From the NCBI GenBank assembly GCA_022508505.1, contig JAFLVC010000012.1, forward strand, positions 1 through 56,443: a stretch of 56,443 bases of DNA, in the 5' to 3' direction. Origin of the DNA: Clostridiales bacterium. GTDB taxonomy: Bacteria > Bacillota > Clostridia > Christensenellales > Pumilibacteraceae. The notes beneath the pieces were generated by a model. The model searched no databases. It was given only the letters and a program-made list of their open reading frames with translations, and was not told where the DNA came from. Below, piece by piece: positions 33,909-41,109 of the stretch; position 1 is the stretch's first letter, and each line of letters opens with the position of its first letter. A program made the translations under genes and the position numbers.

Positions 33909-33941
33909 TTATATACATATTTTCCAAAATAGGAGGAGGAA

Positions 33942-35873
33942 ATGAAGAAAAACAGACTGCTTGTTTTGTTGCTCTCGTTTGTCATGGCGTTCAGCGTGTT
34001 CGCTTTAGCGGCGTGCGGCGATGACAACGGCAACAAAGACGACAACAAAAAGCCGGACGGCACAACCGTCACGCTGACGGTGGCGAATGTTTCGGTTGCC
34101 AAGGGCGGCAGCGAGACGATTACCGTCACCTACACCGGCACCGGCACGCTCACCTACGACACCGGCGACCACGATGTCGCGACCGTAACCAAGGACGCAA
34201 CCGACCAAAAGAAAGCGACCGTCAACGGAATTTCCAAAGGTGCCACGACGCTCACCGTCACCGACGGCACAGTCACAAAGACTGCTGACATCACCGTCAC
34301 CGATGACCAAGTCGGCGTCACGATCACCATTTCCCCCGCGGCCATTGAGGTTGCAGAGGGCGAGGATGCGAACGTAACCGTCACCTACACCGGCGCTGGC
34401 AAGCTCACCTACTCCATTCCCAAGGCGGATCTCGAAACCGCCACCGTCGCAATGGACGAGGCAGACCAAACCAAGGCGACCGTTCACGGCGTCAAAGCGG
34501 GCACCACGACGCTTACCGTCACCGACGGCGCAGTGACTAAGACCGCAAACATCACCGTCACCGCAAAGGGCGAAGAACCTACGGTTACTATCACGATTAC
34601 TCCCGATAAACTCGAAATGGTCGAGGGCGATGAGGAAGAGGTTGAAGTTACATACAACGGAGAAGGCACGCTCACCTACTCGATACCCGAAACAGACAGC
34701 GGCATTGCCACCGTCGTAGCGAACGATGAAAACAACAAGAAGGCGACCGTCACAGCTGTCGGTGAAGGCACGACCACCCTCACCGTCACAGACGGTACCG
34801 TGTCTAAAACCTGCGAAATATCGGTTAGCGCAAAAGCTCCCGATGCCACCTCCGGCAAGATAACAATCGGCGGAGAAGAAGTTACGTTCACCGACGAGCA
34901 AGGCGTTTATCAGTTCACCGAGGGCGAAGGCGAGCTCACCGTTGCATACGAGGACATCTCGGGCAACGGCTACTCGCAGATGTTGTCAAGCGACATTACG
35001 AGCGTAATCGGCGAAAACAACATCCTCAATCTCACGATTAAGAACAACGGCGAAGAGACCGCAAAAGTGCGTATCGACGTCAACGGCAACGCCGGTTCCG
35101 TGTACGGCAACGACTACCCTTACGTCAACCTCAAGGCGGAATACACCGGTGCGGCCGAAGGCGATGTCGTAGGTAGCGGAAACGACTATATATACGGCGG
35201 AGCAGACTGGGTACAAATCAAAGCAGGCGGCACGGTTACCTGCAAGATTACGTTCAAGACAGGCGTCGGCGCAAACCTTCTTGCGCTGTATATCGACTCG
35301 TCCACATGGAATGACGAGGGCACTCACACCGGCAGCGTTACCCTTTCCGCCATTAGCTTCACCGCTGAAGAGGTAGTCGGTCCAGACGTTCCCGACGACA
35401 GCTGGACGGCAATTGACCTTTCGGGCTTTGCCGGATACAATGACGGCGGCGTTTATTCGTTCAACGCGTCTGCCAACAGCATAGATATTTCTCACGAGTC
35501 AAAGCCGACCGTTTCGTCCAACATAAACAAGTCCATGTCCTACGGCAACAACAACAAAATCCACATGAAGATTAAGAACAACCTCGATTCCGAATACAAA
35601 ATCAGAATCAACGTTCAAAACGCCGGCTGGGATTACAGGACTGTAATAAAGAGCGCAACGGTTGACGGCAATGCGATTGAAGTACCTACCTACGGCGAAA
35701 ACTGGGACGGCATAACGGTTACGCTGGCAGCCAATGCCGAGATAGTGTTGGAATTCATTATCGACCCGAACGGCGCGGTAAATCTCTGCTTCGGTGTAAA
35801 CAACATGGCTGACGGTGCAGAAGTCGGCAACGTTACGATAAGCGAAGTCTGCATGAAGTACGAAGCCGAATAA
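33942..35873 (+). CDS. Secreted lipoprotein with tandem Ig-like (BIG) repeats
   Basis: A 643-residue protein with a lipoprotein signal peptide; the lipobox is LAAC with Cys25. A charged Asn/Asp/Lys linker is followed by three similar Ig-like repeats (about 45-125, 128-212 and 215-297), each ending near TTLTVTDG and KTxxITV. Two beta-sandwich modules follow (about 305-485 and 490-643) that resemble each other and carbohydrate-binding folds. No catalytic motif is seen. It is presumably anchored to the outer face of the membrane by lipid; the ligand is unknown. A perfect terminator follows. Confidence 0.8.
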   Translation: MKKNRLLVLLLSFVMAFSVFALAACGDDNGNKDDNKKPDGTTVTLTVANVSVAKGGSETITVTYTGTGTLTYDTGDHDVATVTKDATDQKKATVNGISKGATTLTVTDGTVTKTADITVTDDQVGVTITISPAAIEVAEGEDANVTVTYTGAGKLTYSIPKADLETATVAMDEADQTKATVHGVKAGTTTLTVTDGAVTKTANITVTAKGEEPTVTITITPDKLEMVEGDEEEVEVTYNGEGTLTYSIPETDSGIATVVANDENNKKATVTAVGEGTTTLTVTDGTVSKTCEISVSAKAPDATSGKITIGGEEVTFTDEQGVYQFTEGEGELTVAYEDISGNGYSQMLSSDITSVIGENNILNLTIKNNGEETAKVRIDVNGNAGSVYGNDYPYVNLKAEYTGAAEGDVVGSGNDYIYGGADWVQIKAGGTVTCKITFKTGVGANLLALYIDSSTWNDEGTHTGSVTLSAISFTAEEVVGPDVPDDSWTAIDLSGFAGYNDGGVYSFNASANSIDISHESKPTVSSNINKSMSYGNNNKIHMKIKNNLDSEYKIRINVQNAGWDYRTVIKSATVDGNAIEVPTYGENWDGITVTLAANAEIVLEFIIDPNGAVNLCFGVNNMADGAEVGNVTISEVCMKYEAE

Positions 35874-35905
35874 TCCAAAACAATCAAACTGAATATCAAA
35901 ACACA

Positions 35906-35940
35906 AAAAATCCGCCTAAGCGTTGCTTAGGCGGATTTTT
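35906..35940 (+). terminator. Terminator of the lipoprotein gene
   Basis: A perfect 15-bp inverted repeat (core TCCGCCTAAG / CTTAGGCGGA) with a 5-nt loop CGTTG, flanked by A and T runs. Confidence 0.9.
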
Positions 35941-36008
35941 GTTGTCGATTTTTACGGCTCGCCTCGCCGTGTAAAACGACGAATTTGTTATATTTGCTTT
36001 GCGCGATT

Positions 36009-36177
36009 AGATTCTTCACTTCACGCTATCGCGTTTGCTCGGAATGACACATGCACAGCATGATTTTTGTCGTGTGTTGACTGCCGTTATTCATTTTTTG
36101 CTGCGCCCGAGAAATAGCTTGTCGTTAAGAAATGCACAGTTCTTACCTGTGTCATTCCGAGCGGCAGCGAGGAATCT
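36009..36177. repeat. MITE-like element with terminal inverted repeats
   Basis: The left end (36009-36051) begins AGATTC and ends CTCGGAATGACACA. The right end (36148-36177) is its reverse complement apart from an extra AT-rich insert on the left. The inside (36052-36112) matches the 63-bp unit at the window start (GCACAGC, TTTTTGTCGTGTGT, GACTGCCG, CGCCCGA). No transposase is present. It fills most of the 339-bp gap between the lipoprotein terminator and the phosphatase gene. Confidence 0.75.
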
Positions 36178-36178
36178 G

Positions 36179-36206
36179 AAAAGCGTCGGCATTCAATCCG
36201 ACGCTT
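36179..36206 (-). terminator. Terminator of the phosphatase gene
   Basis: A 9-bp stem AAGCGTCGG / CCGACGCTT with an 8-nt loop, 7 nt beyond the stop codon on the minus strand, followed by a short U run. The U run is weak. Confidence 0.65.
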
Positions 36207-36212
36207 CCCTAT

Positions 36213-37319
36213 TCAATTATCGCTCAGTATCTCGCACATCGCGTCGATATCGCTCTCGTCAACCCCGACGACCTCGACAAGGTAGTTGCGAATCTTATCT
36301 TTGAGCAATAAGCCCTTGTGCGCCTTTATCTTGGTGACGTAACCGTTCGCACCCGTTATGTTGGAAAGCGAGCGCTTGTCACCTATGTTCGCAAAGTTGG
36401 AGAACAGGTAGTCGCGGTACAGATCTTCTTCGGCAACGCCCATGAGTCCGTTGATGAGGAATGCGAACATTCCCGTTCTGTCCGTTCCGATATCGCAATG
36501 GAAGATGAGCGGATAGTTGTTTATGTCGGCGAGGATTTCGAACATACGCACAATCGACGCTTTTTCGTTTATAAGCTGTTCCCAATTCAACGGAACGACG
36601 AAGTATGTTACGCCGTCGCCGAGCGGGCTGGAGGTTATTCCGCCCGTTTCGGGCCCGTTCTTATCGGGAGTGCGCAAGTCGACTTCCGATTTGATGCCCA
36701 TTTCGCCGAGCATGGTCAAAACGCCGCGCTCGGTTATTTCTATCTCGATTTCGGGCTGTCTGCTCTTGTTGAGCCTGCCACAGCGGTAAATCATGCCCTG
36801 CTTAACCCTTTCGTCGGAGCCGTTTATCTTCCAACCGCCGAGGTCGCGCACGTTGGTTATGCCGTCGACGTACATATTGCGCGGCGCTGTTTCTTCGGTA
36901 TAGAAGAACGACGTGTCGGACGTGACGGTCTCACCGCCGCTGAACCTTGCCGTCACCCGCCAGCCGTAAACGGTGCCTACGTACAGATTGTAAACGTCGA
37001 GGTACGGCTTTTTCGTGCGGTAGGTTACGCAGTCGTCAAAGTCCGCGTCGCGCGCGAGCTCGACCGTAAAATCGGCGGAGCCTTCCGCATTCCAGCTAAG
37101 CCGTAGCGGCTGCGGGCGGCTGAGCTCCTCGACGCCATTTGCCGGAACGTTTTTATAATCGCCCGCGAGATACGCCGCCTGTGCGCTCGTGTGCACGTCG
37201 AAAAACCCGTCCACGTCGCGCAGCGTTATCGTGTTGTCCGCGCCGCACGCGACGAGCGGGAGTGAAAACATTGCCCCTACGAGCACCGCCGCAACCGACG
37301 CATTAAAACTTCTTCGCAT
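36213..37319 (-). CDS. Lipoprotein tyrosine-phosphatase-like protein
   Basis: A 368-residue exported protein. The signal peptide has lipobox LVAC (Cys25). A fibronectin-III-like beta domain (about 65-145) is followed by a tyrosine phosphatase domain of the bacterial Y_phosphatase3 type (about 150-340), with GITNVRDLGGW and the P-loop FHCDIGTDRTGMF (Cys-x5-Arg). The active-site Cys and Arg are both present, so it should be catalytic, acting outside the membrane on phosphopeptide, phosphoinositide or sugar phosphate; the substrate is unknown. AAGGAGAG and a good promoter (37357-37385) fix the start at 37319. Confidence 0.85.
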   Translation of the reverse strand: MRRSFNASVAAVLVGAMFSLPLVACGADNTITLRDVDGFFDVHTSAQAAYLAGDYKNVPANGVEELSRPQPLRLSWNAEGSADFTVELARDADFDDCVTYRTKKPYLDVYNLYVGTVYGWRVTARFSGGETVTSDTSFFYTEETAPRNMYVDGITNVRDLGGWKINGSDERVKQGMIYRCGRLNKSRQPEIEIEITERGVLTMLGEMGIKSEVDLRTPDKNGPETGGITSSPLGDGVTYFVVPLNWEQLINEKASIVRMFEILADINNYPLIFHCDIGTDRTGMFAFLINGLMGVAEEDLYRDYLFSNFANIGDKRSLSNITGANGYVTKIKAHKGLLLKDKIRNYLVEVVGVDESDIDAMCEILSDN

Positions 37320-37356
37320 AATCTCTCCTTTCGGTAAAGCTCTCGCCACCACAAGT

Positions 37357-37385
37357 ATTCTATCATGAAACCCACGCTTCGTCAA
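37357..37385 (-). promoter_or_regulatory. Promoter of the phosphatase gene
   Basis: Minus strand TTGACG (37380-37385), 17 nt, TAGAAT (37357-37362). The predicted start is about 30 nt before the ATG. Confidence 0.7.
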
Positions 37386-37421
37386 TAGCAAAAAGCAAAA
37401 TCAAAAAGTACGCGCAAACGG

Positions 37422-37450
37422 TTGACAACCGCGCTGATATTTGATATTAT
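37422..37450 (+). promoter_or_regulatory. Promoter of the tRNA cluster
   Basis: TTGACA (37422-37427), 17 nt, TATTAT (37445-37450). The predicted start near 37457 is 14 nt before tRNA-Ala. Confidence 0.75.
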
Positions 37451-37470
37451 TATCTACGGTGCGAGAGCAT

Positions 37471-37546
37471 GGGGGTATAGCTCAGTTGGTAGAGCGCCTG
37501 CTTTGCAAGCAGGATGTCAGCGGTTCGAGTCCGCTTATCTCCACCA
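37471..37546 (+). tRNA. tRNA-Ala (TGC)
   Basis: A 76-nt cloverleaf with encoded CCA. Acceptor GGGGGTA pairs with TATCTCC (two G-T pairs). The anticodon arm is CCTGC-TTTGCAA-GCAGG with anticodon TGC. The T arm contains GGTTCGAGTCC. It is preceded by a consensus promoter. Confidence 0.95.
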
Positions 37547-37575
37547 ATAGGGTGCACAAAGAGACATAGCCCTGC

Positions 37576-37640
37576 AATGAGCACCACCCTGCTACGAAGC
37601 AACCGCGAAGCGGTTATAAGGCGGGGGTCGTGGTTCGACA
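37576..37640 (+). pseudogene. Degenerate tRNA-Ile-derived copy with 24-nt anticodon insertion
   Basis: From GAGCACCACCCTG through GGGGTCGTGGTTCGA this is recognisably tRNA-Ile, but the acceptor and D regions are decayed and the 3' part is replaced by the hairpin GGCGC-GTAA-GCGCC. Between anticodon positions 34 and 35 it has a 24-nt insertion (37592-37615) identical to that in the copy at 37780-37879. Confidence 0.7.
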
Positions 37641-37674
37641 AGGCGCGTAAGCGCCGCCAATCAATTCAATATAT

Positions 37675-37751
37675 AGGAATGTAGCTCAGCAGGTTAGAGC
37701 ACCACCCTGATAAGGTGGGGGTCGGTGGTTCGAGTCCACTCATTCCTACCA
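37675..37751 (+). tRNA. tRNA-Ile (GAT)
   Basis: A 77-nt cloverleaf with encoded CCA. Acceptor AGGAATG pairs with CATTCCT; D stem GCTC/GAGC; anticodon arm CCACC-CTGATAA-GGTGG with anticodon GAT; T arm GGTGG/CCACT with one wobble pair. It is followed at once by a terminator hairpin. Confidence 0.95.
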
Positions 37752-37773
37752 AACGCCCCGCAAGGGGCGTTTT
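37752..37773 (+). terminator. Terminator after tRNA-Ile
   Basis: AACGCCCC-GCAA-GGGGCGTT, a perfect 8-bp stem, then TT and a T-rich tail. The same hairpin is repeated after the next tRNA copy. Confidence 0.85.
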
Positions 37774-37779
37774 GATTTT

Positions 37780-37879
37780 GGGAATGTAGCTCGGCAGGTT
37801 AGGCACCACCCTGCTACGAAGCAACCGCGAAGCGGTTATAAGGTGGGGGTCGGTGGTTCGAGTCCACTCATTCCTACCA
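37780..37879 (+). pseudogene. tRNA-Ile-like gene interrupted in the anticodon by 24 nt
   Basis: A near-identical tandem duplicate of tRNA-Ile(GAT) with its own CCA, but with a 24-nt insertion at 37814-37837, between anticodon G34 and A35, and one deleted base in the D arm (GAGC becomes GGC). Position 1 is G, so the first acceptor pair is G-T. The insert ends in the perfect hairpin AACCGC-GAA-GCGGTT. Without removal of the insert it could not decode isoleucine. It may be a pseudogene, a tRNA with a small intron-like insert, or a tRNA-derived RNA. Confidence 0.75.
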
Positions 37880-37901
37880 AACGCCCCGCAAGGGGCGTTT
37901 T
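37880..37901 (+). terminator. Terminator after the interrupted tRNA-Ile copy
   Basis: Identical hairpin to 37752-37773, which shows that the duplicated unit was tRNA plus terminator. Confidence 0.85.
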
Positions 37902-37939
37902 GATTTTGGGTAAAACCAAATGTATATGCTCGAACACTA

Positions 37940-37968
37940 TTGACAGTGCGCCTTATATAAGCTATATT
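37940..37968 (+). promoter_or_regulatory. Promoter of the DUF5714 gene
   Basis: TTGACA (37940-37945), 17 nt, TATATT (37963-37968). The palindrome-like ATTATTGTCATAATAAT covers the predicted start and could be an operator. Confidence 0.7.
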
Positions 37969-38008
37969 ATTGTCATAATAATATTGCCTATATGGTTTAG
38001 GAAATCAC

Positions 38009-38581
38009 ATGGAATACACATTAAACGAAAAATACGATCTGCTTATCGGCGAGATAGTAAAGTCCAAGTCAAAAAATCCCGTTCAAATAGCAAAGGACTT
38101 CATGCACAAGGACTACGTCAACATTCACGGTCCTGAGCATCACTTTTTGGACGGCGCGGCTTTTTTGGTGGCGTACAGCAACGCAGGCGGTCAAATCGAT
38201 CTCAACAATGCCCTATCCGCACTTCGCGAGCGGACGATAAAGATGCCGGGCGCAATGTGCGGGCTGTGGGGCGTTTGCGGCTCGACGACGTCAATCGGCG
38301 CGGCGCTTTCCGTCATACACGGAACCGGCCCGCTGTCGGGCGACGATTTTTACAAAGAACACATGCAATACACCTCGTCGTGCATAAACAAGATGAGCGA
38401 AATCGGCGGGCCGAGGTGCTGCAAGCGCAACGCCTTCCTTGCACTCGGCGCGGCGATAAAGTTTGTAGAAGAAAAATACGGCGTCAAAATGGAAAGCGAA
38501 GACATAACGTGCGAGTTCACCGATTGGAACAAGCAGTGCATCAAAGCCCGCTGCCCTTTTTACTCGCCGCATCATAACTGA
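38009..38581 (+). CDS. DUF5714 cysteine-rich protein
   Basis: A 190-residue soluble protein recognised as DUF5714 by HHFLDGAAFLVAYSNAGG, MPGAMCGLWGVCGSTTSIGAAL and the late Cys-rich part. Eight cysteines are seen (C84, C90, C125, C137, C138, C168, C177, C182), enough for an iron-sulfur or zinc site. The family is known in anaerobes, often near radical-SAM enzymes; no such gene is adjacent here. The biochemical role is unknown. TTTAGGA precedes the ATG. Confidence 0.75.
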   Translation: MEYTLNEKYDLLIGEIVKSKSKNPVQIAKDFMHKDYVNIHGPEHHFLDGAAFLVAYSNAGGQIDLNNALSALRERTIKMPGAMCGLWGVCGSTTSIGAALSVIHGTGPLSGDDFYKEHMQYTSSCINKMSEIGGPRCCKRNAFLALGAAIKFVEEKYGVKMESEDITCEFTDWNKQCIKARCPFYSPHHN

Positions 38582-38611
38582 CCGACACCATTAGCTAAAT
38601 GCGAGGCGGAA

Positions 38612-39292
38612 ATGGAAGTATTATTGGAGATACTTTTGCGAATCGTCTTAGAGCCGGTGCTCACATTATTTGCCGAGCCCGTTGCAGAAGACATAGAAAC
38701 AAACGGCAGAATACCTAAGTGGGCAAGAGTGCTGCTTCTAATATTATTCTTCCTTGTGTTTGCGTCGATGCTCCTCTTGATAATTATCGGGAGTGTGGTG
38801 CTCGCTATTGGACCGAGCGACGAAAAAAACCTCGGGCTGATATTGCTGTTGACAGGAATAGGCTTGTTTGTCGCTTACATAATTTTTATTATCGTGCGCG
38901 TGAACCGCAAAAATGCGCGCGTTAAACGCATAATGGCAAGCCCGTCCAAATACTCGTCGGCTCGTGTAGCGCTCCGCAGGATTGTGCACGTTGTAATCGA
39001 CAGACCGCTCGGCTCCGCCCACCCCGAGCATTCCGACATCGTGTACGAGCTGAACTACGGCTTTGTGCCGGACGTTATGGGCGGTGACGGCGAAGCGCAA
39101 GACGCCTACGTGCTCGGCGTCGACGAGCCGATATCCGAGTTTGACGGAGTTGTAATCGCAGTAATCCACAGGCTTGACGACAACGAGGACAAATGGGTTG
39201 TCGCGCCAAGCGGCTACCAAGCTACCGACGAAGAGATCATCGAAAAGACAATGTTTCAAGAAAAATACTTTAAGACCGAACTGATAAGATAG
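38612..39292 (+). CDS. Membrane-anchored inorganic pyrophosphatase-like protein
   Basis: A 226-residue fusion. The N-terminal half has two TM segments (about 40-65 and 73-95) linked by a short loop. The C-terminal half (about 118-226) matches the small clostridial inorganic-pyrophosphatase-like proteins: VHVVIDRPLGSAHPEH, YELNYGFVPDVM and DGEAQDAYVLGVDEP, the last fitting the acidic metal-binding motif of family I. The catalytic domain probably faces the cytoplasm. The related proteins are usually free, about 115 residues long. GAGGCGG precedes the ATG. Confidence 0.75.
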   Translation: MEVLLEILLRIVLEPVLTLFAEPVAEDIETNGRIPKWARVLLLILFFLVFASMLLLIIIGSVVLAIGPSDEKNLGLILLLTGIGLFVAYIIFIIVRVNRKNARVKRIMASPSKYSSARVALRRIVHVVIDRPLGSAHPEHSDIVYELNYGFVPDVMGGDGEAQDAYVLGVDEPISEFDGVVIAVIHRLDDNEDKWVVAPSGYQATDEEIIEKTMFQEKYFKTELIR

Positions 39293-39309
39293 CCTTTAAA
39301 GCATTTTAA

Positions 39310-39337
39310 AACGGCCGCGCAAAGCAGCCGTTTTTGT
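39310..39337. terminator. Terminator between convergent genes
   Basis: AACGGC (39310-39315) pairs with GCCGTT (39327-39332) around an 11-nt loop, followed by a T run and preceded by an A run. It can serve the pyrophosphatase-like gene and the HTH gene. Confidence 0.65.
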
Positions 39338-39340
39338 TAT

Positions 39341-39586
39341 CTATTCCGAAGCCTGGGCGGTATGGTCGTAATAACATCCCCCGCCCTTTATCTTGACGAC
39401 GGGCAGCCCAAACTCGATTATGTAGTCGACGTTGCGGCTAACCGTTCGGCGGTCGCAAGCAATTTCCATGGAATTTAAAACCTTGGTCATGTTGGTTATT
39501 GTGATCGGCTTGTCCTTAGACGAGCCCTTATACAGCATTTTCAATACGTAAAGTATAAGCGTCTTTTTCGCAATGTTTTTCTTCAT
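39341..39586 (-). CDS. Small HTH protein (WYL-type regulator N-terminus only)
   Basis: An 81-residue winged-helix DNA-binding protein. It matches the N-terminal HTH of Firmicutes WYL/DeoR-type regulators (LILYVLKMLYKGS, ITNMTKVLNSMEIACDRRTV, RNVDYIIEFGLPVV) but stops where the WYL sensor domain would begin. It may be a complete minimal regulator or a truncated one. GAGGTG precedes the ATG. Its promoter has the same 12-bp motif at the same distance from the -10 as the divergent sigma-factor promoter, so it may regulate both. Confidence 0.75.
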   Translation of the reverse strand: MKKNIAKKTLILYVLKMLYKGSSKDKPITITNMTKVLNSMEIACDRRTVSRNVDYIIEFGLPVVKIKGGGCYYDHTAQASE

Positions 39587-39602
39587 GCGGCACCTCAGCT
39601 AT

Positions 39603-39718
39603 ATTGTAGCACAAATGTACGGACAAAACTATTACATATCATAAAAAATAATTTTTTTCGACAAAATTTTTAAAATCGCAAGCTTGTCATAGTTTTGTCC
39701 ATTTTTAATTGGTATAAT
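39603..39718. promoter_or_regulatory. Divergent promoters with a shared 12-bp inverted motif
   Basis: ATAGTTTTGTCC occurs at 39689-39700 (+) and, inverted, at 39621-39632 (-). In each direction exactly 12 nt separate it from the -10 box: TATAAT (39713-39718, with TG at 39710-39711) toward the sigma gene, and TACAAT (39603-39608 on the minus strand) toward the HTH gene. The motif covers the place of a -35 box, and neither promoter has a good TTGACA. It could be an operator or the recognition element of another sigma factor. Confidence 0.7.
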
Positions 39719-39747
39719 GGTATAGAATATTTTTTAAGGAGCTATGA

Positions 39748-40617
39748 ATGGCGCAAAAAACTACAGTACGCGAAGAAGAAGCTTTTTACACCGACTTTAC
39801 GGGGCTTGACACGATGAAGATTTACCTGTCCGATATCGGAAGCGTCAAGCTTTTGACCGCAGAGGAGGAGCTTGAGCTCGCGAAAAGGTCTGCCGAGGGC
39901 GACACCGAAGCGCGCAAAATGCTTGTCGAGAGCAATCTGCGGCTGGTCGTCGCAATCGCAAAACGCTACACAAATAGCGGAATGAAGCTCGCCGACCTCG
40001 TTCAAGAAGGCAGTCTCGGACTGATGAAGGCGGTCGAAAAGTTTGACTACACCATGGGCTGCAAGCTGTCTACATACGCGACTTGGTGGATCAGGCAATC
40101 AATCACACGCGCCATTGCCGACTGCGGCAGAACCATTCGCCTGCCCGTTCACCTCGTGGAGTCGCTCAACAAGCTGAAAAACGCGTCGCGCCTGCTCGAG
40201 CAAGAGCTCGGGCGCGAGCCGACGGCTTTGGAGCTTGCCGACTCTATGGGCACGACGGAGGAATGGGTGCTGTACATGCAAAGGTCGACGCAGGCGCCCA
40301 TCTCCTTGGATACACCCGTAGGCGACGATCACGACGTCGAGCTCATAGATTTGCTCTTCGACGACGACGCGACGCTACCCGAGGACTCGGCGTTTCGTGC
40401 AGACAGGCAAAAGACAATAACCAAGGTTCTATCCACACTCAGCCCGCGCGAGGAAATAATCATTCGCTCGCGGTACGGCTTGGACGACGGCATACCGAAA
40501 ACACTCGAGGACGTCGGACAGACGTTTAACGTCACGCGCGAGCGCATAAGGCAGATCGAAGCCAAGGCACTCAGAAAGCTTCGCCACCCCACCCGAGCAA
40601 AGACGCTTATGAATTGA
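39748..40617 (+). CDS. RNA polymerase sigma factor, RpoD type, short
   Basis: A 289-residue sigma-70 protein. Region 1.2 ([17 protein letters not shown]), region 2 ([48 protein letters not shown]), region 3 and region 4.2 ([20 protein letters not shown]) are all present. Region 1.1 and the non-conserved insert are absent. The close match of regions 2.4 and 4.2 to primary sigma factors suggests it reads normal TTGACA/TATAAT promoters. It could be the housekeeping factor or a group 2 relative. AAGGAG precedes the ATG at 39748. It is followed 15 nt later by a small membrane protein gene. Confidence 0.9.
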   Translation: MAQKTTVREEEAFYTDFTGLDTMKIYLSDIGSVKLLTAEEELELAKRSAEGDTEARKMLVESNLRLVVAIAKRYTNSGMKLADLVQEGSLGLMKAVEKFDYTMGCKLSTYATWWIRQSITRAIADCGRTIRLPVHLVESLNKLKNASRLLEQELGREPTALELADSMGTTEEWVLYMQRSTQAPISLDTPVGDDHDVELIDLLFDDDATLPEDSAFRADRQKTITKVLSTLSPREEIIIRSRYGLDDGIPKTLEDVGQTFNVTRERIRQIEAKALRKLRHPTRAKTLMN

Positions 40618-40632
40618 CAGCCTAGGAGAACT

Positions 40633-40968
40633 TTGGAAGACGACAACGGCAAGAAGGTAATACGAATATTGTGGCCTATTTGCGTTATTCCTCTGATAAT
40701 AGGAATCATCCTTTTAATAACGCAATCGGAAACCACAAGCTATTCTACTGACGAATATTGGGTAGCGCAGGATTATCACCACGTCTACGACAGATTTTCG
40801 GGCGAAATCGTAGACTATATCGAAGACGACGAGAGCTGCGAAATCGACGGCGACAAAATCATAGTTACCAAAAGAAGTGCCGGCTTTGTAGTAGGCGGAG
40901 TTCTTGTCGGCACGTTCGGGTTGGCCACTGCCGGCCTTGTATGGGGCATTATTGAAAACCGCGATTAA
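40633..40968 (+). CDS. Small membrane protein, unknown function
   Basis: A 111-residue protein that starts with TTG at 40633 with TAGGAG upstream. TM segments lie at about 11-29 and 84-106; the acidic region between them (EIVDYIEDDESCEIDGD) should be outside the membrane. No family was recognised. It probably shares the sigma-factor transcript. A degenerate terminator-like hairpin follows at 41020-41046. Confidence 0.6.
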   Translation: MEDDNGKKVIRILWPICVIPLIIGIILLITQSETTSYSTDEYWVAQDYHHVYDRFSGEIVDYIEDDESCEIDGDKIIVTKRSAGFVVGGVLVGTFGLATAGLVWGIIENRD

Positions 40969-41019
40969 CGACCCTACATCTTTACATAAAACAATTTTCA
41001 AGCCGTATATCGGCCATAG

Positions 41020-41046
41020 AACGCCCCACACGGACGTTTTGATTTT
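41020..41046 (+). terminator. Degenerate relative of the tRNA terminator
   Basis: AACGCCCCACACGGACGTT followed by TTGATTTT resembles the tRNA terminators at 37752 and 37880 (AACGCCCCGCAAGGGGCGTT then TTGATTTT), but its inner stem is broken, so termination may be weak. Confidence 0.45.
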
Positions 41047-41074
41047 GTTTGTGCTTTATTATTGATTAAATGCC

Positions 41075-41103
41075 TTGTAATCCGTGCCGAAATGGTGTAT
41101 AAT
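41075..41103 (+). promoter_or_regulatory. polA promoter, leaderless type
   Basis: TTGTAA (41075-41080), 17 nt, TATAAT (41098-41103). The predicted +1 is 41110, the A of the polA ATG. The 16-nt string TATAATTACGGTATGG recurs exactly at 44250-44265 before the transglycosylase. Confidence 0.7.
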
Positions 41104-41109
41104 TACGGT

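Larger units (their letters stand above)
33612..33941. other. 330-bp intergenic region with two promoters and a degenerate repeat
   Basis: A divergent intergenic region. Left: the flavodoxin promoter (33642-33670). Centre: a GC-rich stretch with the hairpin ACCCGC-TCC-GCGGGT (about 33712-33727) and a degenerate palindromic repeat (33767-33808). Right: the lipoprotein promoter (33880-33908). No further gene was seen. Confidence 0.7.

Noticed and set aside
37450-37641. A 63-codon minus-strand open frame across tRNA-Ala
   Set aside because: It is the translation of the complementary strand of a tRNA gene, a well-known spurious protein family (KRTRTADILLAKQ). No gene is called.
37814-37837. A group I intron in tRNA-Ile
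   Set aside because: Only 24 nt, with no catalytic core; it cannot be a self-splicing intron.
41062-41109. An upstream start for polA at 41062
   Set aside because: It would add 16 residues not seen in DNA polymerase I and would place the start inside the predicted promoter.
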